From: Rhyzopertha dominica
Lineage: Eukaryota > Arthropoda > Insecta > Coleoptera > Bostrichidae
Assembly: GCA_025024175.1 (NCBI GenBank)
Contig: QCXZ01000042.1
Coordinates: 5,225,501 to 5,289,500 of the forward strand
DNA: 64,000 nt
Reading direction: 5' to 3'
Part shown: in pieces, positions 34,981-48,440 of the stretch
Position numbering within the stretch: position 1 is the first letter of the stretch
How the letters are laid out: each line of letters starts with the position of its first letter
The notes under the pieces: generated by a model
The model's database searches: none
Told to the model about the DNA's origin: nothing
What the model saw: the letters and a program-made list of their open reading frames with translations, nothing else
Translations under genes and position numbers: made by a program

Positions 34981-35999
34981 CGCAGCTCTCGGGATTCATC
35001 AACGTTAAATGCGCGAAGATGAAGAAAAATGTCAGATATGATGATGTCAGGTGATGCTTGCTACGCACAACACGATATGCAGAAGATTATAGTACATACA
35101 TTTGTACTTAAATGTATTTACATGTCAGCTTGTAACTGGGGCTGTTTCTTCGTATGTCAACGATGACTGCATAATTGCGATGAATAGTTTTCAGTATTTA
35201 GGAGCTCTCTCTAAAATAATTAATTTGTTGTTAATAATGATGTCAATTCCATTTGAAAAAAATGATTTGTGATGAACCTTCATAGCACGATATTATTGCG
35301 GTCGTTACTACAAAAGGTACAAAAAAAACAGGTGGAGTTTTCAATCTGAAAATGTCACATTTACTAAACATGATTATCTAGAAGTGAAGCAATCTATTAA
35401 AAACCGTGTTCTTTTAATTTTTATTATACTAGAGAATTCAGTTTACCCCTCGGCTATGCTAATTAATCTCCATCCTCCATGTCTTTTCAGCACGTCGGTG
35501 TTGCTCCCGAATCAGTTAATATAGATGGAGATGTACGTTGCCAGGGCAATGTACTAAACATGTCTTACCAAGTGACCGCTAGTACATTCCTTGTTGATAT
35601 CACAAAATGCCACATACTTTCGCATTATCATGGAAAAATTATGGAATTGCTTTCCGAATTTTTGATTTCGAAATTCCTGTCATTCTTATTTCTGGTAACT
35701 TGTAGCTGTAATTAGGAATTAATTGCTTAAATTTTCTTATCTTCAGAGGAGTTAATAAACACGAAGGTGAATGCTTTCAGCGTCCATAATGCTAGATAAT
35801 ATGTTTTCGGAAGAACCGCTGTCACTCCAAAACACTGACCAAAATTATTAATCTGATGTTTCGAATAAACAAATCAGCAAGGAAGCGAGGCGTCATAGAA
35901 AAACAGCGTGCCAACCTGATGAAATTTAAAGCTACCCACAAAAAAGGAACTACCTAACAACTGTATATACTCGAACTATTTGTTAAAAGATAACTACAA
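34981..35999. other. AT-rich stretch with one exon-like acceptor
   Basis: A good acceptor (CCATCCTCCATGTCTTTTCAG) precedes 35491, with an open frame to 35715. No matching donor is convincing (see findings). Confidence 0.3.
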
Positions 36000-36940
36000 A
36001 GTAGCCTTCTAAATGGCACGCAACCCATGATTTCTGCAATCCCTATTAAAATTATTAGTATTCCTAGAAATTTCTAACGCTTCATTTACTAGACGTCTGT
36101 AATCATATTTTTCTCTTTTGTTTTATCATAGTCAATCATTTGTTTACTCAAATATGGGTGTTCAGCTACGAAAGCTTTGCCTATCTGTTGCAGCTTAGTA
36201 GCACGTACGTGTTCTTTCAAACCTACCGCAAGAACAAGTAACTTTGTGAACACCTCACTTTCTAAATGTAAGTTATCCTTAGTTGAACTTGTTTTATCTA
36301 AATTATTATACGTACTATCAACAACTAAAATATCGTGCTTTCTAATTTTTCTTTAATCTTTCCGAAAGGCCTTGTACAGAAGGCAAACTCAACAAATAAC
36401 GTCCTTATAAGACTATTCAATTGTGTGGGAGGGTGGTGAGATGTGGCATGTAAATCTGTCTGTGTGTGTTAGTTTTCTGTAAACCTCTTAATTGTCCGGT
36501 CTTTACTTTGTAAATTTGGAGAAACTACCATTGCTTTCTAATTCCGTAGTAAAGTTTATGTCAGGAGTTTGAAAGTTTAAAACCCACCAAACTCTTCTAT
36601 ACCGTGGGGTCAAATAACAAAAGTATCATCTAGATACCTATACCAGCATTTTCGCTTATACTAAAAGGTGTTGGTCGCTACCTCTACAAAATTTTCCATA
36701 AACAAATTGGCTACTGTAGGACCTACGAGGTAAACCGATTGCACAACCCGATTTTTGTTCATAAAAATTACCATTCCATAGCAGATATGTTAGTATTAAA
36801 CAGTACTCAGATAATCTGACTATAGTGTCACTTAGGTGATCTCTATTAAGTTTGGATTTGATGATATCTATCGTTTTAGCGATCCTTCTCAAACTTATCT
36901 CGATATTTTTTTAATACTAATAATCGATTTCAGCATTGTG
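36000..36940 (-). mobile_element. Penelope-like element, RT plus endonuclease relic (subfamily A)
   Basis: On the minus strand from 36892 down: KTIDIIKSKLNRDHLSDTIV then RLSEYC, FYEQKSGCAIGLP (AMGSPLS block altered), CWYRYLDDTFVI near 36650-36615 with the catalytic DD kept, then INFTTELESNGS, a VYRKLTHTDRF block, KLLVLAVGLKEHVRATKLQQ then IGKAFVAEHPYL (end of a GIY-YIG domain) and NEALEISRNTNNFNRD near 36040-36075 (C-terminal segment). The first halves match the copy at 3.4-4.2 kb closely (IKSKLNR..L.D.I.RLSE.C). The 5' part of the RT is missing and frameshifts are frequent. Confidence 0.8.
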
Positions 36941-38479
36941 TAATGCGCCCAGAGAGTTGAGGCGCGAACAAGTTTTAATTTTTCATCGAAGTAAACTTGC
37001 AAGGCATTTTCTACAGGTTTTCTACATCTTTTACGTGCCACCACTTCTGAAACTCATCGTATTGGTGTTCATAAATTTTTTTTTTCACCTACTCTTAAAT
37101 CAGTGTCAAATATCACACTTCCAGTAATGACACTGACAATGACAATGTTTTCTAAATTATTTCATTTACAATGATTGCTATAGTAATTTGTCGAAATATT
37201 CTGCCGTGGGAAGATGAGGCTTAGTTATTACATTTATGTGAATCTGGTTTTGTATGTACCGCCTGGTACAGTAAGCTATTATTAAACAGTTTATCATTTC
37301 CTGTTTGCATCCAAATTTATTGTTATTTTTAGTTTTTTAAACAATAACAGGTTATTTTATTAATTACTGTAAAATACAAAATTAAAACGTGTATAGAAAT
37401 GTTAAAAAAAGTTTGCCATTGAAATAAAAGATGATTCAAGTTGCAAAATCAAGAAATCGTTTCCTACTAAACACCGTTTTAAATTTGGGATGGTAAAGCT
37501 ATTAGCTATAACTATTAGGATACTTTTGCCATTCCCAATATCTTATCTTCGTATTTTCTACGGTCACTGCATTAAAAATGAAATATTGGCCTCAATATAA
37601 TAAAGAATAAAAACTCAGCAAGTTAATTACCCTTTTGCGAATACATTAAAATATTTAGAAACGTTTTGTATTACAGGGGTAAAAACAAAGCCTTTTTTAA
37701 CATCGAACATGTAGCAATTATCATAGGGTAGTGTTTGTGCTGTTAGAATTTCCGTTTAAATGCAACGTGAAAACGCTGTATATTCCTGTACAAGTTAACA
37801 TAATACTTTGCTCTAATAGCGTACCCTTTCAGACACAAAGGAAATTAGCGACATCCTATTTCTGATCTTCCAGTGGGAAGCACATTAGGAAAGTAGGGAA
37901 ATGGAACAAAAACAGACCTGTGTCGTTGACGATTGCATTAACCGGACAAGTGACGTATGCTGTAGTCCCCGACCCATTTTAGCGACGGACATTAAGTTTT
38001 TGCAAGCGAGAAAACAGTTACTTTTATTGCAAAAGGTCCTCGATCTTCGTAACTGTTGTAATGTTCTAATATTTTCATGAAGCTGTTGTGTGCAAAAGCA
38101 AATAGTAGTGAAACATAGAATAAGACAATTTGAAGGAATTATATACAATATCAGTGTTAATCCACCACGGCTTTGCACGGGTAGTAGAGCATATTATGCA
38201 TACAAGGATGCCTTCCAGTCGTCACCTCCATTCGCTCCAAAAATCTGCTCGGCTTATATAGAAACAGAGGGTGACAGCGCAGCGTAGTGGTGATCGCATC
38301 AAGCGAGTACCGTGAGAAACGCGCTTTGAATTTTTTTGCGATAACCCTTAAGATGTTCATTTTTAGTTATATGGTGTAAAAGATACCTTAATCTTAACCT
38401 CATTCCTTTGATGCCCATTACTATAACTGACGAAATACTCAACATATTCAGTTCCCTCAATTACAACAGGGAATATGAT
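36941..38479. other. AT-rich stretch with a mildly GC-richer part at 37910-38290
   Basis: The richer part has frames open on both strands (37885-38178 minus, 38090-38287 plus) without recognisable domains. It could be another weak non-coding island. Confidence 0.3.
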
Positions 38480-39120
38480 GAGACGTGTAGTTGCACTGTC
38501 TTCTACAAATCGGTTGAACTCATTGAAGTATATAATATATATTCAAATAGTATCCGTGCCACGAAAACTACCACGCATGACTGATGCGGCATACGAATAT
38601 GGCGAAGACGAGTCCCCAGCATTTATTACATCCCAACATGAAAAGAAAACTTCTCTCGCGTTTGTTCTACCGGTCGTAAAAGTAAAGCAAAAGCTCCATG
38701 GTGACTCGGCGTCTTTTTGCGCGGTTGACACTTTTCGGTTGTTTATCGGCTCTCCCCGGATTATATTTAGCTCAGAAACGATACTTATGGGCTTGTATGG
38801 ACGATAACGCGTTTTCGACGAGGTATTATTTATAGCGATTTTCGGTGCTTCAATAATTTCTGGCTTCTATATTTAAAGACCCGACACGCAATCCGAAGGA
38901 GAGCTTCAGCATCTCTTGGCGACGAGCAAAAAAAGCAGTTTGCTTTTAATGCTAATGGCAACGAAAGCGAAGCATTTCTGTTCTGTGTGGTCCCAAACGA
39001 ATGCGGCTCTTATATTTAGTGGATTTGCGAATGCGTCACACCAGAAGGGATGTTTCTGAATAAATAAGCTTACTATATATAAATCTATACCAGAGTAGCA
39101 GGCATTCGTATGCACAAATA
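38480..39120. promoter_or_regulatory. Large GC-balanced non-coding island
   Basis: About 640 bp, GC-balanced. A 110-codon + frame (38475-38807) covers part of it with no recognisable domain. Candidate conserved regulatory DNA by composition. Confidence 0.4.
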
Positions 39121-41129
39121 GTGGCTTTAAGAATTAAATGCTGCACAAAACTACTAGTTATGTTAGTTAATGCAACAGCGTTAATAGGTGTCAAAGTTTG
39201 GCGTCCAAAAGTTTAATTGTGACAAAACTATGAATTTTTGAAGACGGCGTGTTTCAGTCACTTACTAGTTATTAAATATTTGAATATTATATTTATTGTA
39301 TTCTGGATTATTAGTTGATTGTTTCTGCCACCATATAACGACCATTTAAGCTTATCCAGTATGTACTGATCTATACAGAGACTGGAAATGTGTTCTTGTT
39401 GCTTTCAAAACCAAGTTAATGACGATCCATCAAGTAGGTTCAGTCGTGAAAATTTCACAGCCTGCCAAGACACTAAACAGAACTATTGGTCTAAAATTGG
39501 ATTGCTAGACAGGATCACCAGTTTTGTGAGCTCAATTTTGCTATCTTAAATTCTTCAGGGAATACGTCTTTGAATAGGCTATTATTGGTTAGTGTAGTCG
39601 TATCCGGTTGCCTTTATTTTTAACCTCATCTTGCGTTACTGCTAAAATCCTCATTGTAGAATTATTTTTTGTTGGTTTACAATAATTCTTCTCATATTTA
39701 GTAGTGCCAGTTGTTATTTGTTTGTTGTCATTAAGGGGATTATTGTTTACATATAGATTATTCTTGTTTCTTTGCTAAAGTAAATCAAATAAACTAGGGC
39801 AATATACAAAAGGGTTTCACTGGCCTCAGCTTATTCAGTGGATATTCACAGATGAAAGAGAAAATAATGGGCGCCACACAATTTTTATTCAAGCCAACGG
39901 CGGAAAAAAGAGCCAAATAAAATTGCAAAATAATATTTATGCCGTTGTTTATTTACAAAAAATAACATGTATCAGAAATATAAAGTTAATGAAATAAAGT
40001 TGATGGTTATAATTAAAATTAGTGNAATAACNACCCTAAGACCCTGCAACTGTCTAACAAGCGAGGGAGGAATAGACAAACCTCACCATTCGATGTATTT
40101 TCATAATTGGTGATCGTATTACTTAATTATCGACACCGGGGGGTGGAGTATTGCTCAATAAAAATAGAAACGGTGTGTGACCCCGTAAGGTTACAGCTGA
40201 TCCTCTGGGAGTCCTACTAGTTCAAATAGCCCTTTAACAGCTATCCAATCTCAGTCAATTAGTTTCCTGGAGTATTTTTCTATCCAATAGCGCTTATGTA
40301 CATGGATTTAGCAGGATTCGTGTATTAGCGATGTATAGAAAAATACATCTATTGTTCGACATCAACAAGGTAACATTCAAAGAATGAAAAATGAAAGAAG
40401 AAGAAAGGCTGCAATGACACGCAGATGAAACCAAGATACAATTGAATAAAGAGAACTTACATCTGCTCTTCAACTTTCTTCTACAAGAACTAGAGATTCG
40501 CTCTTTAAATCCCTAAATGGGCGAATCAATTATGATAATAACAGTGCCTTTCAAATTCAATAAAAATATCATAATTGCATTCCATACAATCAATGCACCG
40601 AATCTAAATTTAAAAGCAGCTGTTTAAGCGATATTAGCTAGCTGTTTCTTGCTTAGGTTTCAAGCTGAAGTATACTAAGATGGAAAGTACGCCATAATAG
40701 TATATATTGCTATAGTTTTTTGTTCCAGCCTACGATTAATTATATCTTACAAGTTACACGTAGTTGTTTTATTTTTCTTCCAGAAATACAGCAATTGGTG
40801 CGTCTGTCGTAGAAACACTTCTATTTAGTGCTTTGAACTAGTTAAGTAGTTAAATTACTTATCTAGCGTCTTCCAGAAACAGTTTCTGAATAGTACAAGT
40901 ACTTTTCCACCATACTTTTACTTCATCGCTCAAACTCTGACATCGAACAGCTTTTATTTTTACTGCTTCCAGCCACACTGAATGTCTGCATTTCTGGGTC
41001 AAGCAAAAAACCTGCATCCAGCTAGGATTCCATAAATCACTCGACGAGAAGTGCACTAGCAAGTGCACCAGCCCAGCAATTAGTTCGCCAGAGCACGTAA
41101 ACAACTCCCTGATTATGTTCTATCCATAT
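39121..41129. other. AT-rich stretch, no supported gene
   Basis: A denser patch at 40020-40230 has two ambiguous bases (40025, 40032) and a G-run near 40138-40145; it may be an unclassified repeat. Nothing else stands out. Confidence 0.35.
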
Positions 41130-41310
41130 TTCATCGAATCCTTAACATGTTCCGTCTTCTGGCTGGCTCTAATGAAAAGGCTGTGGCAGCCTCCTATACC
41201 ATAACAAGAATAATAGCGCCCGGCCGAATATGCATAAATAACGGGGTGCGGCAATTTCCTGACGACGTTGCCGAGTCTTTGAAAATTTCCGGAGATGTGC
41301 CTGCATATTA
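41130..41310. promoter_or_regulatory. Island with AATATGCATAAATAAC module, copy 1
   Basis: AATATGCATAAATAAC at 41227-41242 is followed 8 nt later by GCAATTTC (41251). The same arrangement occurs at 42938-42971 with a 10-nt gap. The core resembles POU-homeodomain sites (TGCATAAT/ATGCATAAA). Function is inferred. Confidence 0.45.
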
Positions 41311-42889
41311 GTTAACAGTGTGTGAATTAGACCTTAATTCTTGAGTAGTAGCAATTTTTTGTGAATAGAAGGAAAGGCTTATGAGATCTTAATCCTAAAA
41401 ATGAAGGTGAACTATACGTAAAAATTAATAATACGACGTTGTATTATCCAGTAAAGCAAACAGACAAGCAGATAATCAATCATTCTTTGAGTTGTTATTT
41501 AAAAAAAAATAAACAACATTATTCATTCTCTTCACCAGCATTAAGATCAACAGGAACTTTTCAGAAGGTTAAGCATATTTTTGGCTCTTCAATACAGATC
41601 ACATCATTTTTCTGTATCATTGTTCATTATAAATTAAATTTCACTTGCATCTCCTCTAGATATCAATCAAACTTCAGGATGAGAGAAGAATTTTTAAAAA
41701 CTAAAAGTTGAGTGCAGTTAAGCCCAAACTGACAAATTTCAAAGACATCTATAAATATTGAGGATGAGGGTGGACAGGAGATGCTTAGTACGGAAAAGAT
41801 GAAACTAGCAAACTCGCTACATAATTCACAATAACTGCTCAACACCTTTCGGAAGCTTACTTTTGAAGTCTTCAAACTAGGGACAGAAAGAAATAATGAA
41901 AGAGTTGTTCTGAAAGCTTCAGCTTTATTTAAATACCTTACATCAATGTACAGGTCAAACGGTCGTGAGTCATTGACATCTAATCATTGTAACAGCAGTC
42001 AAAATACTGGCTTTAGTACGCCAGCTATTGACCGAAATCTATCTGCAAGAGGGCATGGTTTAGGTCTATGAAAGCTTTGAATTATTATTTTGAAAGTTAA
42101 CACCAAAGACAAAATTCTTATTCCTGTATTTCTTTGGGTGAGAAACTATTTAAATCATTGAATATGTAGATCTTATTTCTAGTAATTATGAAGTTGCTTT
42201 AAAATTGTTCAAGGAACGTTACAAAATTCTTAAATTAATGATGCATTCAACATAGCGTTCCCATTGGCGTCATTTCTAATTACAATATATAACTATAGGT
42301 AAACTTGATTTTGTAAGCACAAAAGAACGTCGAGATCTTAAACACTTTGGACCGGTTTTTATTTTCTTTGCTAAAGTTGATGTTAGCTAAAATCAACCGA
42401 GTAACCATGACAACACCTTAAATTGAGGTATATGATTGGTTGAGGTTTTAAAATACAGAGTTCATTTCAGCTTTAAATAGTGAAAAGAAGCCAGCACTTT
42501 ATATGATCTTCTTGAAAAAATGTATATGTTGTTAGGGAAAGTTCATAAATCTATTATCTTCTTATCAAACACAACCAACAAATCGAATGCAGTATTTCAA
42601 TAAATAAATGAATAAATAATTTTTAGCCATGACAATTCCTTAAAGCACAGAGGAGGCTTAAAACATAATCCTTGTTTAAATTTTTTTAAACCTGGTCATA
42701 AGGCCAGGGGTGTCCAGGTTTACCGGAAGAGGGATTGTAACCACTGTATACTATACAGATCAGCAAGGAGATTATATTGAAAACTGGACTTTCTTATAGT
42801 TACTTTGCTTGTGTCGACTAAATTCTACACGAGGGATTCTGCAAACAAAAGAAGGCTAATTCGTTGGGAATAATAATTGTGCTGCTTAA
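41311..42889. other. AT-rich stretch, nothing recognised
   Basis: Frames at 41439-41711 (+) and 41663-41875 (-) have no recognisable domain. No element identified. Confidence 0.4.
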
Positions 42890-43340
42890 AAGTGGTAAAA
42901 CGTTGAAGTGCGAACTTGGCAACGCCGGACCCTTCCAAATATGCATAAATAACACCGCACCGGGCAATTTCTTAAGCACGTAATAGTTTAATCACAGCCC
43001 AGCCTCTCGTCTTCTTTTTTTCTCGGCTGACTGGCGTAAATCTCTCGGCTTTTTGCAATTTTCTAATAATGCAAAATACCCTGCTGCAATATTTACGCGA
43101 GGCCGCGGCGTGAGATTAATAAATCATCCAACAAAATGGAGATAAAAACGAATACAACACATACTGCCGGTTTTGAAATTATGCAGGCAATAATTTCGCC
43201 AGCATGCGTGCACCCAACGATAAATAGTGCCCCGTACGCTATTTTTGAGTTTGAGTTGAAAAAATAGAAATCGGCAGTAAGCGTGTGACGGGTGTTTATT
43301 TACATAAAGTTGTGGGAAAAAAGCTGAATCACGCGAGTTG
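42890..43340. promoter_or_regulatory. Island with AATATGCATAAATAAC module, copy 2
   Basis: The 16-nt AATATGCATAAATAAC at 42938-42953 is identical to 41227-41242 and again followed by GCAATTTC (42964-42971). The rest of the island is GC-balanced with ATTA cores. The identity is longer than expected by chance in diverged DNA. Confidence 0.5.
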
Positions 43341-43789
43341 CTTGTTGAATTACGCCGTACTAAATTACCACCAGCGGAATAAAAGCTTAGTTTATTTTAT
43401 CTGTGGAATAGTTGGATACTGCATACTAACGTGATATTGCTTATAAATTTGATTTTAAAAACTGCTACATATTCTGTAAATTTTTGCTAAAATAACACAT
43501 GCTCAGTTAAAAATTTACCAAGGGCACAATTACTAAACAGTGATCTCTCACATTATCCCTCCAACAGAAGCAGATTAAGTTATTTCACAAATTTTGGCTG
43601 GCATTAAAAGTCATTTGTACGTGACTTGATCAGCCTGGATATGATCGCACTTTACCCTCCCATAACACCTTTCGTAACGTAATAATGAATTTATCTTTCT
43701 TAAACGCCGAACGCAGGCTTTGGAAGAAACTTGTAACCTGTAACATATAACGCATTTTGCCAGTTTTTAGAGAAATTTACGGACCTCTA

Positions 43790-44780
43790 AATTCGTGACT
43801 ACTTTAGTCATTAAAATACTCTTCCGACGCTGCTATAGCTTCTGTATTGCCCTCTCACACGTAGTAGATGACATACTTACGGCAGCGGTTAAGCACAGAC
43901 TAACCACGCCTCTTATTAGATTTTATAAAGGTGTTCTGACATACACAGATTTTGATCCAAATGCATTAGCTTTGCTCAAAAATTATATCATAAACATATG
44001 GCAAGCAGGCCTACTCTTGAATGGATTTTCATGTGACGGTGTACCACAAGGTTCAACCCTGGGACCACTCCATTCGAGATGTGCGAAGTTTTCTCTCTTG
44101 TAGCTATCAATCTTTATGTATGTAGATGTTTTAATTGTAATATGTATTTTTTCCAAGAAAATGCAACAATCGATGAAAAACTAAACAAACCAATATTTTT
44201 TTCTGGCAGACGTAAGCGGGGGGAAAACTTCTTGAATTCAGTAAATATTCGTATACTGGCAATGAAAAGCTACTTTGCAACATATTCAAGAGAACATCCT
44301 GGGGTTGATAATTGATAGGAATCTACATTGATATCTGTAGTCACGTGTTAAATAGGCGCACTAGGATTATATTTTATTATTTGCTAGTTTATTTATTATC
44401 TATAAGTTTAGTATCTGAAACATGTACACAGGAAATACACAACTCATGTCTTCGACTTTTCTTTGGTGTTCATAGATGACGAAACATCTTCAGCAAGGCT
44501 GGTTGAACATGGAGAGCTGGTATTATCTTCAACATGCTGTTTTGATGCATAAAATCCTACTAAATAAACGCTACCATATTTATATAAAGAGATAACATCA
44601 CAAGTGGCTCATCAAAATAACTATCTCCAACCAACCTTTCATATTTTCTCGGTTGTTTCATCCTCAATTAGAGTTTTTAATGCATCATCGACAACTCTTA
44701 ATGATTTGCTTGCGATCAGCATGTAAACACTCTTTTATGTTATTAACACCTAATAATATATTTACTATGTTTTTGGCTCC
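43790..44780 (+). mobile_element. Jockey-type non-LTR RT relic
   Basis: The frame 43795-44103 gives LRFYKGV-like and ALALLKNYIINIWQAGLLLN then GFSCDGVPQGSTLGPL at about 44020-44068 (VPQGS box). After frameshifts come KRGENFLNSVNI and ILGLIIDRNLH near 44283-44320 (the LG..ID..L motif after the RT). LFLWCS..TKHLQQGW and AVLMHKILLNKR near 44450-44570 match the downstream CxxLF..ILTL..Y..E region. The YADD segment is lost between 44070 and 44110. No tail is visible. Truncated and dead. Confidence 0.7.
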
Positions 44781-46309
44781 ATTAGTTTAAGTTATCGATC
44801 TTGTTTGAATAATAGTAGGGAAGCATGCAGTGACAGTAAATTGATCTGTTGTGCAGGGCTTCGAAATGTCTTTTGCTGAACGTCAGCCTTCGAACGAGCC
44901 GCCGTTCATTGTCCAAAGTGGAGGAGTTCACGAGAAAATTCCTACTGCCCCGTTTCGAATATATACAACCTGGAATTGCATTTTGACATGAAGTCTTTTT
45001 CTCAAAACTAGGACGTGTATTCGCCAAATTAATTAATTCCAGTATCGACCACACACGAAGCGTCTTAAAAAATATATAATTTCTAACAGGCGGTTGCATC
45101 TAATGATTTTTGCGAAGCAACATACATTAAAAAATCAGATCATAAGCGATTTGATGACTTTTTCAAGAAGACTTATTTTATATTAAAGTCTCCTGTGATA
45201 GATTTTATCGCTGCAGCCATTAAATTGCTATTAAATTATGGATTTCTATTGCGTATAAGTAAAAACAAAGAAAGTACTCCAAATCTGCAGACGATAAACA
45301 AAAAACTGAATCCTTAGATTAAAATATTATGTAGGAAATTTGAAAAGTCATCTGTTATAACGATTACCATAAAGTTATAAAAAAGAACATTATATTGTGA
45401 GCCATTCTTATCCACTACCCAACAGAACATTACCTTGCAGGAAAGTCTCCTTAAACACATCGATTAATATTTTTTAACTCAGTACTGTACGCTAAACTCT
45501 TTAGCTGAACAGTATAGTTCTTTACAGCTTTGTTCTCAAGGATTGAAGCTTGAATCTGCGTGTTGAGATTTGAAGAATCATTTCTCTGTTTATATCCAAT
45601 CTAGCAATATCTTGTGTTAACAAACACAACTATAATGGATAATGCAAATTTATTGGTACTAGTGCAGTACATTTCTTATCAATATAATGAACAGAAGTTC
45701 GAGAATAAAGATAAGTAACATTAAAAAGTACCTGAGAGTTGCCTTAATTGGCCGGGTATGATCAACTGCGGAAGAAATATCCAGTTACGTTATTAGTTGA
45801 TCAAAATATGGTCACGAAAGCAGTATATCGTACAACTAAAGCAGTAGAGTTACAGCCTATTTTGGAACAATTAAGTTATTAAGTTTATAAAGATAACAAT
45901 ACCAATACAATGACATAAAAGACAAACGTTACTATTAAACATTTATCACTGTATTAGCAAAGCTTCTTTACCAGCGTTTTTGATTTGTTAATAACAAAAT
46001 GGCAACGATTTCTAAACAGAATATATAGTATTGCAAATTGACATATAAAATTAGATGGTTGCTTAATAACACAATGAACATTGCCAAAAAAGTTAAAGCA
46101 AACCTTCAACGATTTATTTTGCATACAAGAGTATCATTAAAATTTGCGTTGCTCAAATTTTCTAACAATATCGCTAATTAACTCTCGTTCTTGCTTTCTA
46201 AAGCTTTATCTTGCCCTGCATTTATTCTGAGTGTGCTCTAAAACTAACCACGTCTCTACCAGCAATTATCAGACACAAAATTAAAATCCTGACGTGCATA
46301 CACCAACAC
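44781..46309. other. AT-rich stretch with a GC-balanced patch at 44830-45090
   Basis: The patch holds a 105-codon minus frame (44782-45099) with no recognisable domain; it may be a small island like the others. The rest is AT-rich. Confidence 0.3.
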
Positions 46310-46460
46310 GACTAATTACGTGATAACGAACACACGGCGTTCACAAAACATTGAAAAATTGATGTAGCCTCGCCGCACCGGTTAGATAGAAGGCCGCTGC
46401 GTGCAGAGCCGCTATTTTTACAGCGAAAGGGAATTTGCATATGAATAAGTGTTAACCTTT
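46310..46460. promoter_or_regulatory. Small GC-balanced non-coding island
   Basis: About 150 bp, GC-balanced, ending in TTGCATATGAATAAG near 46434. Same class as the other islands. Confidence 0.3.
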
Positions 46461-48007
46461 GATTTAGAATGCGGGTGTAAGAAAAAAAGTAATCCCATTG
46501 TACCGCTTTCATGATAAGTTTGTTGGACAAACAACGCTCAAGATAGCATCTCGTAACGTTTAGCTCCTTAAAGATGAGGAGCCATTTTTAACCCAGCCAT
46601 GCAAGTGTCTTTTTGGTAGCGTTAACCATATATTTTACGACGTGCGTTAAATTGAAATGTTTTCAAAAAACTTTTATAATCAATCTCACGAATAGAAACT
46701 TGTTCTGACTTCACAATGTTTAAATATTAACAATGCGCCCGATTTGACAATTTATGATTACGAATTCACACAGATCTGAATTTACTTGTGTACAGTAAGA
46801 TTGTTGGTGTTAGATTCTTATTCTAAAAGACAATTTCGTTGAACAGTTTGAAACAATAACCCACTATTCACAAAGACCAAACATGAAGGTTACCAAAGGG
46901 ATAAAACCCTTGATAATGAGTATGAATATGTTGTACAACTTGTCAAGGCACTTAGGTCAAACTTGTCACCATTTAAACAATAGGATGCGTTTTAAAACGA
47001 CGAGCGATTCAACTGTAAATGCGCTGGATGGCGTTCAGCAGCATTACATAACTTTGATGAATATATGCCGCTTTGACCTCGATTCTGAATAGGGCCTTGA
47101 TAATGATAAACATCAAAAGGTGAAATAACAAAATAAACAAAAAGACGGATATACAAAATTTGAGTGTAATTTATACTTACTAAATTACAATGAATAAATA
47201 TTTTTTTCTTATAATATTGGTATAGTAATGTTACTTATTTCTTTTAGTTCTATTTTACATAAAATTTTATTGCTTGTATTATAATTTTGTTAAACACAGC
47301 AAGTTAAAGCATAATATATCTTTGTTAAAACAGCCGATATTTGCTGAACCATTTTGTTTTGTTTTACGTTTTCATTGCATTTAATATTCTTATTTGAAGA
47401 AAACCAAGTTCATCAATTATGTCAGTTTGAAATTAAAGCTGTCTAATCTCGTTTATTATAAGTTAATTTTATAGAAAAACGCATAAATTACATTGTAAAC
47501 ATAAAGAGAATTATTTAAGCGAAAAAGGTTGAACATCCCAGTAGCAATATTATATTATAATATAATACACAAAAATAATATAATATTAGTTTAATGTCGA
47601 GAGATATTAAGCCGTCAGACAAATTTATTTATATTTTTCGTTAAAAAGAAAGTAGTTGAGTAGTACCGGATTAGCTTAATATAGGTATTGTTATAGCTGC
47701 ATATTATTCTTGAGTTAAACTGAGCAAATATGGTTTCATTTGACAATATGACGGTTTTGTTATTAAATGAAAAACAATGATAGACTAAAACGTAAACCAA
47801 CGTTGTTTATATACTAAGAAACAACATTATATGACGCAAGTAATACGTAAACGAAGCAGAAGAAATTTTTTTGCAAGGTCTGTTCGTCGAAGCAGCTTAT
47901 GTTTAAAACTGGAATTTATATCGATAGAATTACGAGACGTTACGCAATACTTATCGCCTATGTATTATTTTTCTTAAAATTTGCACCTATAGTTTATAAC
48001 TATGAGA
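46461..48007. other. AT-rich stretch with a perfect AT palindrome
   Basis: 47548-47567 is a 20-nt perfect A/T palindrome. Such sequences are common in AT-rich DNA. No gene recognised. Confidence 0.4.
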
Positions 48008-48009
48008 TC

Positions 48010-48440
48010 AAACATAAAATATTCTTGTTTTTCTTTGTGTCTTCGAGAAAATACGAGTAACTTTCTTATTTTTTAGTGCACCATAATTGGAAATTAATTT
48101 AGCTGTATTGCTTCGATGCTTAGAGATTAAGTTACTTGTTTCACAAGTGTTGAAACACATTCTTTTCATGCGAGCTTCAAGCAATATGGACGTGCAATGA
48201 AGAGAGCTGATCTGACCTCTTATTAATAATATAGTAGGTATAAAGTCTGCATTAAAAAAAAAGAAATTTTTTTCACCTAATGCATCTGGCATGAATTTGG
48301 AAATGGCACGACATAAATTTGTGGTACGCGTCCTCAAAACGTTTTTTTTCCTTTGAGGTTGTGGGCAGCAAATTACCAGCTGCCAATTCTGTTTGCTGTT
48401 TTGTTTCCCGTTGAGCACTAGAAAAGTCTTCGTCGCTCAT
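48010..48440 (-). mobile_element. Probable Crypton-like (tyrosine recombinase) N-terminal fragment
   Basis: The minus strand has ATG at 48438-48440 and a 55-residue frame to 48273: MSDEDFSSAQRETKQQ, then ELAAGNLLPTTSKE and FEDAYHKFMSCHFQIHA. NLLP..SK..YE..Y..FM.WC is the start motif of insect proteins related to Crypton recombinases and the DUF3504 family. A further frame to 48008 continues with SSLH, KHRSNTAKLIS and ALKNKKVTRIFS, in the position where relatives have a long LW..YSML...LIAFLKR...KKSK.FT stretch. The catalytic R..H-R..Y part is absent. Its closeness to the family rests on short motifs. Confidence 0.45.

Noticed and set aside
38475..38807. 110-codon + frame as a gene
   Set aside because: Same reasons: island composition, opposite frame open, no recognisable domain.
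47548..47567. 20-nt perfect A/T palindrome as a cruciform or origin
   Set aside because: Only A and T bases; such palindromes are frequent in AT-rich DNA and nothing else supports a function.
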